A stretch of 64,000 bases of DNA. Source: Straminergon stramineum (Eukaryota > Streptophyta > Bryopsida > Hypnales > Calliergonaceae). The notes beneath the pieces are model-generated. The model was not told where the DNA came from. It ran no database searches and worked only from the letters and a program-made list of their open reading frames with translations. Positions 25,550-36,029 of this stretch are shown here, piece after piece (position 1 is the first letter of the stretch; each line of letters starts with the position of its first letter). The translations under genes were made by a program, and so were the position numbers. The stretch is from positions 20,589,001 through 20,653,000 of the forward strand of contig OY987265.1 of the NCBI GenBank assembly GCA_963920665.1, read 5' to 3'.

Positions 25550-26006
25550 GGTGTTTCTACCTTGTGTTGGAGGACGCTTTTTGAACCGAACCGCGCTTTA
25601 TGACACCCCGCCCTACAAAGTACCTTAAATTAGTGGCGGTTATGGGTGCTCTTACATTTGTCGGAAACGAGCCCCGGCAATACGTGTTGTCGGAAAGAGA
25701 CAGCCTGGACTGTAGCATGCGGAGCTGCTCCGAAACTTCGGGCTCTCCTGATGCGTCGCCCCATGTCGCGCCGATCGTCGAAGCCTCCATATCACTTGCG
25801 CAAGGACTTTCAAATCCTCACTTTGAGCTAAACATCGACGTCTTACGCGCTGCTAAATTTTTTCAGTGGTAGCTGGATGTTGTCGGTTTTGTTTCTCGTG
25901 CACGCGGTTGACTACTAGGGTTTGGCGATGGCGGTCTTCGAGTGTCAGTTTCTCCTGGCACGCTTCGTTGGGGGTCTCCTACTTCCGCGACGTATGGAAT
26001 AAAGGT
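25550..26006 (+). promoter_or_regulatory. GC-rich island, candidate distal promoter or leader exon
   Basis: GC content rises sharply here against AT-rich surroundings. It holds CTAGGGTTTGGCG at 25916, a telobox-like motif common near plant transcription starts, then a short open frame ATG...TAA at 25928-26002 (24 codons), then a possible splice donor AAAG/GTAGGTTGG. It could be a spliced 5' leader for the COI1 gene starting at 27538, or the relic of another gene. No transcript evidence is available. Confidence 0.25.
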
Positions 26007-27143
26007 AGGTTGGGTCTGCACTTATATTAGGAATCGAAGTCAAGGTGTGGGGAATTTTGACACCAGTCGTTCTCTCGAATCAATCTAATAGGGGGTAGAG
26101 TTTATTGCAATGTTCGTGGAGATTTTTGACTGCAGAAGCGGTTTCACACAGCGAGTCTTCGAAGGAGTGTACTTTTTTGAAGGTGCTGATGTTCGTCATT
26201 TCTAGTACTAGACCATGAGCTCTGAAATAGCATGTCGAATTGTTTTTATTCATTGCCGAGGTCTTCCGTGTTTGCATTACATGTTTCTTGACTATTTGCT
26301 TGTGGATTTTTTGTTCTAACAAGGTAGTTAGTTTGAAGGTCACACTTGTTCATTAGCAAATTTTACCTGGGTGACCTTGTAAAGTCATACGAAACAAAGA
26401 GTCTCATAGCCTCAATGGAGCTCGTTTCTGCATAAATGGCACCTATGTATTGCGTACGAAGAGCATGTTTCTGTCTCATACCCGTTTGCTTTAGCGTAAT
26501 GGTGTCCTTTCGAGACCCTTGATTCAACAAGAGTGAGGTTATATCGGTAATCATTATGGAAATAACATTTTTCGTTGTGGAAATACAAGACCTCTTGTTG
26601 GGACATGGCATGCTATTTTCGTAATGAGGCTCAACTAAGTTCATGTACCTAGTCCGAAACAGAATTTCAGAAGTGTTCCATCCAGTATAGATTAGTGTTC
26701 CATGCACCAACTCAATCTTTGTGTTTGTCCATAACCTATCGACCTGTGAATTTCACAGGGTGTCAGTGCGGCTGGTTTTTACAGCAGAAGACACCGACAT
26801 GCACTCAAAAGTTATCATTTGATGGATGTGCAGAGACCTGAGGAGCAGAATGAGGATAGCAACTTCATATTTGAAGTACGGTATCCTCACCGAATCGCAA
26901 TGTTTATTTAAATGCACCAGTGGAAAATTGTAGGTCTATATTTTGAGAATGTACACCACCTCAACATGAAAACTTGTGTTCGTTATAATAAAACTTTGAA
27001 CCCTTCTAATTTTTGTGCATGGAATCCAAACAATTTATGCTTTGGTGCGCTGGAATCCTCTTGATTTACAAACAAGAGTCGGGCTATTCTAATAATAGAA
27101 GTCATTCTCAGCGCTTAAAGTGTCGCGCTTAGGGTTGTCATAT
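26007..27143. other. Intergenic stretch upstream of COI1
   Basis: The frame at 26363-26710 on the minus strand (115 codons) has no motif I recognise. Nothing else is supportable. Confidence 0.4.
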
Positions 27144-27493
27144 TATAAATAATCTGGGTGCCATGTTTGCGGTATGATCATAGCATGTTCAAATGAAAGT
27201 TGCGCATGTAGGTCCCCCCTTGACTTCAAAGCATGATGGAGCGTTGAGGTATAGTAGGGGTCACAGATAGATTGACTTGAAGCCCTTGTGGGAGAGATGG
27301 ATTTAGATCAGATTTATCTTGTTGCATACACTAAGTGTCAGTGGTGTTCTCTTTCACATGCACAAGAAGACATTGGCACGCTCCCACATAAATAATCTGA
27401 GTGGCATGTTTATGACGTGATCGCAGCATATACAATTTGCGCATGTAGATCTCCCTTTTGGCTTCCAAGCATGATGGAGCGTTGAGCTATGGT
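27144..27493. repeat. Duplicated segment of about 105 bp in the COI1 upstream region
   Basis: 27144-27251 and 27387-27493 share ATAAATAATCTGRGTG, GCATGTTT, GCGCATGTAG and AAGCATGATGGAGCGTTGAG in the same order and orientation. The second copy ends about 45 bp before the COI1 start codon, so it lies in the 5' UTR or core promoter. Confidence 0.75.
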
Positions 27494-27537
27494 GTTGGTG
27501 GCGGAGGTGACTTGAGTTGACGCCCTAGAAGCCAGCG

Positions 27538-30447
27538 ATGGGCCCCCCGAGCAGGGTGGCGATGGGGGGAATAGTGATGACGGACGAGACGCTGGCCTGC
27601 GTGTTGAAGCACGTCGATGCGCCTCGGGACCGGGCGGCGGTGTCGCTGGTGTGCCATCAATGGCATCGCGTGGATGGCATGACGCGCAAGGTTGTGACTA
27701 TCGCCAACATGTACGCCACCAGCCCCGCGTCGCTCACGAGGCGCTTCAAGCGCCTGCAAGAGCTTCGTATCAAGGGCAAGCCGTTCGCGTCGGAGTTCAA
27801 CTTGGTGCGGAGCGACTGGGGCGGCTACGCGGAACCCTGGCTGCGGGAGCTCCGGGGACACTACGGAGACCTGCAGACGCTGCAGCTGCGGCGGATGACG
27901 GTGCTGGACGCGGATCTCGCAGTCCTGGCGTCGTCCACGTATAGCTCCGTGTTGCAAGTGTTGCACTTGCACAAGTGCTCCGGATTCTCCACCAAAGGCC
28001 TCATTCCCATCGCTCGCTCTTGTCGGTAAGTTGTCTAGAATAGTAAGAGACCAGTAAACGTAATATTGCTAAAAGAGAGCAGAGAAGCTCCAAGCTCCTG
28101 AATTTATAGGTGTTCGAAGTTCTAAAGATTTTCATTTTTAGGATAAGAACTCCACTCCTGTTTCTCTCTCTGTGTGTGTTAATGTCCCAGTTCATGGCTT
28201 GGGTCTCTTACAAACTAAATCCAGTTCACAACCACCAGTACTTTTTGCACACTGGAGAAGTGGATAACATTTGACAGCCCTGGGCAAGTTCAGGGGCATT
28301 TTGCTGCAATTATTGATGATCAGAAAATGAACGCACAAGATATGCGCTGGTAGTATATGGTTATGGAACTCTGTTAATAATAGACTAAATGAAAGTAGAC
28401 ATAGAAGATTCATACGGATTCTATGGGGTATGTTAGGGGAACCCTTTTGCATGCGGTCCCTTTCCTGGGGTTTGAAAGTCACCCATTAGAAGTTTCATCC
28501 AAGAATATATAATGTATTCCTTTGTAGCGGACTGGAAGCCACTGGAATGGGTTCCCTACCAGGGGTGCTATTGCCTCCTCAAAGTATAGCGGACTATGTG
28601 AATGCTTCTAACTCGCTTATCCTTCATCCGCATTATTTCCGAGGCGTCATCTGAAACATTGCTGAATATTACCTGTTGTGTGATCCCTAGATCTCTGAAG
28701 AGACTGAGCGTCGAAGACAGCGAGGTAGATGACGAAGGGGGAGAATGGCTGCATGCCCTGGCCCGCTGCAACTCGACCCTCGAAGAGCTGCATTTCGGTG
28801 TCCTTGGAATCGGAGATATCGACGTGGCAGATTTGGTGATGCTGGTGGAAAACTGCAGGTCATTAGTGTGTTTGAAAGTGGGTGAGGTTGAGATGTCGGA
28901 TCTGGTTGATGTTGTGAGCAGAGTGCCTCGTCTCGAAGACTTTGGTGCAGGGTCTTACGGCGACGAGGATGTCATGGATGAGGATGCTGTGCTCGTCCCG
29001 TTGCCGCAGCATTTAAAGTCATTATCAGGAATGTGGTCCATCACGGACGCTGGATTGCCTATGATTCTCCCTGTTGCACCAAACCTAAGAAAACTGGACC
29101 TCAGATTCACTCTTCTGAGTCGTGAAGGCCACTGCTCTCTTCTCAGTCATTGCCATTCACTCGAGGAGCTCCAGGTGCAACATCTTTTCCGTACTAATTC
29201 TTGTGAAAGAACATTTTCTTTAACCCTTAAGTGGCCAAATGACCTAAAGTGGCCACTTCCATATCTATAGGAGTTGAAATAAATCATTCAGAGCACCTCC
29301 ACTCCAACTCCTTAATACTGTAAAAGAAACAATTTTTATTTGCATGTAATTCCAACTTGAGAGTATTGTTATTGCAAGTGCATTAGATAATCTTTACATC
29401 TCCATTGCAAGGTATAGAAAAATAGTGGCCTCGTCAGAATATGTCTAAAGTTAGTTGTTACAGTGGAATTGCTCTAAGTAACAAAATGTACCCGTAAAAA
29501 GAAAAAGGCCTTCCTTTACAATGGTAGAAATGTGGTTTGAAAGTTATTATTATCAATTGTTAGCTTCCAAATTGGGCACTGAGGGGTTAATGATATGGAT
29601 TCATTGAAGTGGCATTGTTTTATCCTTTGGACAGACACGAAACACACTGGGAGATGAGGGCATGGAAGTACTCGGCAAGAGCTGCAAGGAGTTACGGAAG
29701 TTGCGGGTGGAGGATGATGAAACAGGAGGTGTTACAGTGAAAGGCCTGGTTGCAGTGGCACAAGGGTGTGAGAAGCTGGTGCAGCTGATTAGCTACGTCG
29801 TCAACATCAGTAACGCTGCTTTAGCGATGGTGGGTCAAAGTTGTCCACTTTTGACTGATATACGCATTGTGCTAGGGCCTGGCCCTACCCTTCCAGATTT
29901 CCCTCTCGACGACGGCTTGAAGTTAATGCTCAAGGGTTGTGTTCACCTCACCCGGCTGGCTTTCTACTTACGCCGCGGTTGCCTGACAGACAAAGGATTG
30001 GAATACATAGGCATTTATGGTCGCAACCTCAAGTGGCTGCTAATAGGGTGCACAGGTACAAGCGATGTTGGGCTGGCTAATTTAGCATTGCACTCGCAAC
30101 GCATCCAACGACTGGAGATTCGGGACTGTCCCTTTGGAGAGGCAGGAATTGCGGCAGCTGTTGCTGCGATGAGCTCCCTCAAGTATCTGTGGGTGCAGGG
30201 AAGCCTAACTATGGAAGCTGGGCGTAACTTAGTGGCTCTCGCTCGCCCTTGTCTTTGTGTGGAGCTTTGTCCTCCACCTTTTGGGCAACCGGGACTGCAG
30301 CTGCAAGCTTACTACTCCCTTGCTGGGCCTCGCACTGATGGCCCTCCTGAGCTTCGAATTTTTACTTCGAGTAATTCATCAGGTTTCTCGACCTTGGGGA
30401 GTCTGCTGTCCAGCACAAATTCATCGTCTGCCAGTTCTCTGGGCTGA
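27538..30447 (+). CDS. COI1: COI1-type F-box/LRR jasmonate co-receptor
   Basis: Substrate-recognition subunit of an SCF ubiquitin ligase that targets JAZ repressors when the jasmonate-type ligand is bound. Exons 27538-28025, 28691-29174 and 29635-30447 join in phase to 594 aa; Arabidopsis COI1 has 592. The F-box is at about 16-55 (DETLACVLKHVDAPRDRAAV) and is followed by leucine-rich repeats to about 530. COI1 hallmarks are RRFKRLQELRIKGKP, WGGY, NCRSLVCLKVG, APNLRKLDLRFTLL, LAFYLRRG, LTDKGLEYIG, LKYLWVQG and AYYSLAGPRTD. By alignment to Arabidopsis, R348, Y386, R409, Y444, R496 and W519 are kept (here R348, Y378, R401, Y435, R487, W510). A384 is Ile376 and R85 is Phe83. The tail ends in about 26 Ser-rich residues absent from Arabidopsis. 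Start codons at residues 9 and 14 are alternatives. Intron 2 carries a TTAA-ended element. Confidence 0.93.
29220..29590 (+). mobile_element. TTAA-ended element, copy D, in COI1 intron 2
   Basis: It starts TTAACCCTTAAGTGGCCAAA and ends TTGGGCACTGAGGGGTTAA. It is 371 bp of a 460-bp intron, 45 bp from the donor and 44 bp from the acceptor. The right end matches that of copy E in PPOX2 intron 4. Confidence 0.6.
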
Positions 30448-33400
30448 AGACTCGGCCGTTTTAGGCCCTTTACTGATGGAGATGGTTTGAGAATTTGAGG
30501 ATTATTGTGCTATTTGTAGAGATTAATGGAGTAACCCAGAATGCGTACGGTAGAGGGCATTAGAAAATATTCAAGCCTACGTCATTGTGCTGTGTGCTGT
30601 GTAATGTTTTGAAGTCCGAGTTTGTTATTCAATGAGGAAGGTTTCAATTAGAGCAGCTGTGAGGGATCTGTCCCAGGGCAGCTTACCCCAGATCGAATGC
30701 ATTTTTAGTAGTCGCGTTTAATCTTGATACTAGAAGTGTCTGCTGATTGTTTGAATTCTTGTATTACATCTGCTGATGTGATATTTAGCATCTTCTTTGT
30801 ACTAAAGAATGCATGTTTGAACTTAGAAAGATGACAGAAGGGCTCATGTTTTTATATAGAAATGTAATGAAAATGTATTGAAGTAGTATAATTATCATAT
30901 GGATTATGGATAATGTTTAAAAATAATCATTATTATATGGATTATAATGGATATTATTATCACTTGGATTATATGTACAAAAACATCACTTTGCAGGTAT
31001 CACCTGGAAAACAATTTTATGTGACTTTTGAAGGTAAGTCTCTTGACATATAATATATGTTGCATTTATACAATTTTAACACATTTTTTTATTTAGAACA
31101 ATATGGTTAAATGTTTTGACATAAAACATACAAAAATTGATTAGTTTCTATCTCTTGTTAAGTTTCAAGATGCTATTTCTTGTTTTCATGCAACATAATT
31201 GTAAATTGTATCCAAGTAGACATCTATATGTTGTACAATTGTGATAAATTTGCAACTTTTTAATGAAGGAAAATAAACAAAGCATTTAGGGTGTTGAATG
31301 TTCTTTCAATGTTATGGTAGAACCTCCCATGACCAGCCAAGACCCATGGTCAATATGTAGGTAATGGGAAATTCAATAGAGAGATGACAGATATTAACCA
31401 TTAGTTTTCTGGTTTCCAACTATCTTCTAGCCATAACTGTTATGACATATGTGCTTCGTTTTCAGAGCCAAATTAGTCTTTAGATGAGCAGTGATGGAAG
31501 AATCTATATATTGGAGATGGAAGCAGGGCAATTTTTGGCTTCTAAAATTCTTAACAATTTAAGTTTAAGGAAAAAAATTATGAAAATTTGATAATGTCCA
31601 TCATTTCTATTTCTCTACATGGCAAAAATTTAACAATGCCTTCTACTACTCCATATCATGCACCAAATGCTTAAGTGGCTGGTTATAGGCGGTTCTACTA
31701 TATACTCTTTTGGTGGTAAGAAAACAACTAGAAAGAGAAATGAATAATGTTGTCACCATCAATCTTTTATATTATTAAACTAACTAAAGTCCAATAAAAC
31801 TTATATATTAACATAAAGATTGTAGTTTTGGTGAATTATTAAAACAAGTGCTTGAATATTCAACAAATATTTAAGCTTAACTTGTAAAACTTGATAACAT
31901 CAATATTTTCTAACTATAGAATTTTAAGTATTTTATGTAGACACAATATTCAAAAAAATTGTGAAAAACATATTTTATGGGACATCACATTTTCAAAAGT
32001 CCTTTGAGGCCTTCAAAGGTTAAGAAAGGTCAAATGTAAGCTGTGAAATCATTTCCTAGAAAAAAATGACTTGTTAGAATATGTTCAAGTCATTAAATAC
32101 TTAAAAATCACTAAAAATTCCAAAATTTATCCAAATGACTTGAAAATTTTACCACAAGTATGCATAATGGCTGTACTCCTAACTCAAATTTAATTCAAAA
32201 TGTATTTTTCACCTCTTCACATAGCCAGTAAAAATTATGAATATGACTACAAAAATGGCAATTAGAAAGTAGAATTGTAAACAAAATGCAAAGCAATAGG
32301 AAGTGGAATTGTATTTTTAGGATAAAGTATGAATTTGTTAGAAAGTCTTGAAGTGATATGTACTAAATGCCACCAAGTTGTCTCCAAAACCAACAAAAAA
32401 AATTGTATTCAACATGGTCAATTCACATCCCCAAGTGTTCACAATATTATCGCAAAATGGTCACAATGTCAAGGCCCTAAAATGGCCACATTTTTTGACA
32501 AGTTTACACCCAAAAAGTACATGATCATATAGTGGCTACTATTTGTTCCTCAACCATCACTTGTACACCCCCAAATTTTCACTATTACCTCCCTACATGC
32601 CAATTGCTTCATTTACTCAAAACAACATGCACAATTTGCACAATACATTGGCAAATGGGTGGTTCCTAAAGTGGCCATAATAGTCTAATGACCACAATAC
32701 TATCTTACGCTACACACATGGCACTACAAATAGAATTCTAAGAGCAAACTATTTTTGCAGATCCCCATTCAGTAGTTATCCTACTCAAATACCCTACAAG
32801 CTTGTAATGGGTTTCATACTTGTGAATTCAATATTCAAGAATTCCATAACAAAGATCCCATAAGAGGAGCTCAACTTAGGCAATCTAGCAATTCACTTTG
32901 GCAATCCATGAAGAGCTATTGATTTTGAGAAACCCTAGACAAGTATATTTTAGTCATTCAATGTAGATTGTAGAGGACTCATGCTATCCTACAAAAAGAA
33001 TTGCCACAAATCATCTTCTTCAACTTAGATATTCTCTAGAACCTTCTTTACTCCAAATAGGGGACATGAGTACAATGGAGTAGGAGACCTAGTGTGTAGA
33101 CAAGACATTCTATTGGATATTGAAGGTGACGAAAGTCCTATCCAAAATGAAGAGAATCCTAGTCAATGTACCAACTTTTTCAAGAATGAAAGATCAATGT
33201 AATTAAACCCAAGAAGATCTCTTTGTGATTGATTTTTTTATTAGACCCTCATAGAGATATTTTGCATGCCCTACCTTTGTCACATGGCTTTATGGAGTAC
33301 ATGGTTTAGGGTTCATAAGCTTGGATCAAGGAGGTTCATCAACGGGGTTCTCAAAGCATCCATCTTGGAGGAAAGAAATACCTAAAATATTTTGGATTTC

Positions 33401-33895
33401 CTCCTCCAAGTCCTACTAAATAGACCAAAATTCACATCAGGTCTCTGTCTCTCTACCTCTAGTGACCTCAATTTGACGAACATCCTCTACAGTTCCAGGG
33501 ACCCAGACTCCCACCTTCAGCCTCAAAACATGCACCTTCGGCAATACTGTAGTGGTTTTCAAGGTTATCACTTCCATTGTTGAAAGTTCGCATCCTTGGA
33601 AATAACTTGTCCTGTGGCGCAATTGCATTCTTCAACAACTCTTTCTACATTTAAAATTGTCAATCACCTTAAAGAGGTAACAATTTTCAATGCTAAAAAC
33701 TGACCTAGTCATTGGCGGAGACTCATCTTTCATGCAACAAACGGGTGAAAATCCTCTGCGCTTCCAATTGTGAAAAACTAGGCCTTCAAAGCATTCCATA
33801 CGTTCGCCGTCTCCTGGTGGTCCTAGCATTTCAGCGTTGTAGCACTAAACGTTGCGCATAATAGGGTATTTTGAAGCCCACTGTTTTCGAATTCT
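30448..33895. other. Intergenic region between convergent COI1 and methyltransferase genes
   Basis: The first few hundred bases should be the COI1 3' UTR. The rest is AT-rich. Open frames at 32329-32532 and 33392-33829 have no motif. Near 30850-30975 there is a degenerate run rich in ATTATATGGATTAT. No gene is supportable. Confidence 0.5.
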
Positions 33896-34492
33896 TCACG
33901 CTTTTGATCGAATACGTTTGATGCCAGGCAGATCGACATTGCTGTACAACGCATAATTCCGCCACTTATTCGGCTTCACGGTGGCATACTCCAGCACGAA
34001 CTTCGTCTTCACAAGCCGAAACTCCTTGAACGCCGCCAACAAGCTCGCTTCCTCCCGGACCAGGAACCCAATGAGAAGCTTCGTGGCGGTGTCGCCCTTG
34101 CAAACCTCCATCACGGCCCGGTGCAGCACCGCCATGGGGATGTAGAAGAACGGGGGATCGAATACCACCACCCGAAAGATCTCCCCCTCGAGTGACTCCG
34201 GGTGGCGAATGTCCCAGAAGCGAAACCCAGGCAGGTACGAGAATCGCGTGTCGATGTCGAGCAAGCGGACTTCTTGTCTGGGCTGGGCGACATGGAACGC
34301 GTGCGCCAAAGAGGGAGTTGCCAAGCAGCAGAGGGCGGGGTCGAAGGCAAGAGCCTTGCGGAGGTTGTGCACCGTGGTGGTCGTCCAGAAGTACTGCTCC
34401 AGGTCGTGACGCTCCACGAACCCGTCGCGGAACATGTGTCGACCACTGGTCAGGACGGAGCTTGTTACAGGCTTCGATGACACCATCGCCAT
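33896..34492 (-). CDS. N6-adenine-methyltransferase-fold protein (EFM5/EEF1AKMT1-like family)
   Basis: SAM-dependent methyltransferase of the family first called probable N6-adenine methyltransferase (Pfam PF10237). In yeast and human, characterised members methylate a lysine of elongation factor 1A, so the substrate here could be protein rather than DNA. It is a single exon of 198 aa. Visible motifs are DLEQYFWT (30-37), CLATPSL (57-62), LDIDTRFSYL (78-87) and the catalytic-loop motif DPPF (112-115), then KFVLEYATVKPNKWRNYALYS near the end. The family's first motif is short and degenerate, as usual. The start could be Met1 or Met3. Three tandem repeat units lie immediately upstream. Confidence 0.8.
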   Translation of the reverse strand: MAMVSSKPVTSSVLTSGRHMFRDGFVERHDLEQYFWTTTTVHNLRKALAFDPALCCLATPSLAHAFHVAQPRQEVRLLDIDTRFSYLPGFRFWDIRHPESLEGEIFRVVVFDPPFFYIPMAVLHRAVMEVCKGDTATKLLIGFLVREEASLLAAFKEFRLVKTKFVLEYATVKPNKWRNYALYSNVDLPGIKRIRSKA

Positions 34493-34499
34493 TAAATCT

Positions 34500-34845
34500 A
34501 GCTCAAAAAGTTATACAGTCCACTTGCAGGGAAACTCTGCTAGAAAACAAGAAACGTACACCTGATGTATCTGCACCTCCACCTCCAAGGATATACCTAC
34601 TCGCTCTCTTCACGTGCACTGACTCTCGCTCAGAAATTTATATACTTGCAGCAAAAATCTACCACAAAACACGAAAACGCTTGATGTATCTGAAATTCGA
34701 TCTCCAATGGTACGTGGGTCTGTTCTTCGCTCCAGCTCACAAAGTTCTACACTTGCAACGAAACTCTGCTAGAAAACACGAAAACATACACTTGATCTGT
34801 CTGCAAGCTAGTCGACCTCCAAGGATGTGCCTAATCTTCTCAATC
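34500..34845. repeat. Three diverged tandem units of about 110-125 bp upstream of the methyltransferase
   Basis: Units begin near 34500, 34626 and 34734. Each holds GCTCA(A/C/G)AAAG or similar, then ACTTGCA, AAACTCTGCTAGAAAACA (degenerate in unit 2), GATGTATCTG or GATCTGTCTG and CTCCAAGGATRT. They start 8 bp from the start codon of the minus-strand gene, so they make up its 5' UTR and proximal promoter. Confidence 0.75.
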
Positions 34846-36029
34846 CAAAACATCTGAAGATTGCATTGGTGATTTTGGTGATAGCTATTTTTATACAGAA
34901 GTTAATCAGACGATGTCGAAGGTCTGGTGAAGGAATCGTTGGAGTGTTGCTTGGCATCAAAGGCAAGAGTCGGGTCGCTGCCGACATTCCAGCATTTCAA
35001 TCGGGAGCAAGACCGGTAGGCATGTTTCGTGGTCTGCAAGGTTGTAGATGAATAGTAACAGACTTAACCTAGTTTACAGTAGCGTACAGTAATCTTTCAA
35101 ACTGCTTATGGTATAATTCAAAGAATTTTACATAATATAGAATAAATTGGCATTTTTTGTTCTGCATAATTAATATTCAATCCTTCCGCAATTCCTATCA
35201 AGCATACCAAATTTTAGTTATAAAAAAGAAAATTCCATTTCTAACCAGTTGTTTCGTTGGCATTACATTCATTAAAATGAGAGTTTTCTTGTGAAATGAG
35301 AGTTTGTAATGTCAAATTGAAAGAGAATATTTTTTTCAATAAAGACAAAATAAGCAATGCAATGACACACAAAGCATGTATGCAAGTACAAAATACCATC
35401 TAGTAATTCTAAAGCACTTAGCAATTTATAGAAAGTAATCATGAAATAAACATATATTGGATTTGAAAATTGTCATCACTGAGACTAAATATAATTCTTC
35501 GCTACAAAAATCTAAAGTATAGCATTAGAAATCCAAAGTTCTATGACTATCATTCATTTTAGAAACAATTGAGTAAAATTGGTATTCTATTTCCATTTTC
35601 ATCGCATGGAGAGAACAATCTATTGTTACTACTACAAGTGCGGTCTGTTCTTCAACTTTTCCATTGCCTTTAATATCTTTGGTCCTTGACTAGATATCTG
35701 CTTTTTTATTCACAAAATTTTGGCACACAATCTCCAACATTTGTTTCTTCTATGACCTCCGCTCCCAAGCGTTCCAAGGATGACAATTAGAATGAAGACA
35801 GGGTTGTCCTTCATTTGTCTTGTCATCTTATTCTTGCTTTATGGAGTTCAACCCCCCTTATGTTTGTTAACCATGTGAAATAATGGGGTATTTAATAGGG
35901 GGGATACTTATCTATACATGAGTATTTTTCATCCCTATTTTTAGATAAAGAACTACTTTGATGTATTTTTCAACACCTATACTTATATCTAAATGGTAAG
36001 AGAGACAAATTTTTAGCACCCTATTTTTC
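34846..36029. other. AT-rich intergenic stretch
   Basis: A frame at 34827-35051 encodes a hydrophobic stretch (IALVILVIAIFI) but has no ATG start and no partner exon; I do not call it. Nothing else is seen. Confidence 0.45.

Noticed and set aside
26363..26710. A 115-codon minus-strand frame upstream of COI1
   Set aside because: No recognisable family. Codon choice is unlike the confirmed GC-rich exons, and a partly overlapping second frame looks equally good.
27538..30447. TIR1/AFB auxin receptor
   Set aside because: TIR1 shares the fold, but the blocks NCRSLVCLKVG, LAFYLRRG, SLKYLWVQG and AYYSLAGPRTD and the Arg/Tyr pocket residues follow COI1.
34827..35051. A frame with a hydrophobic segment (IALVILVIAIFI)
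   Set aside because: It has no ATG, starts inside a tandem repeat unit and has no supporting splice structure.
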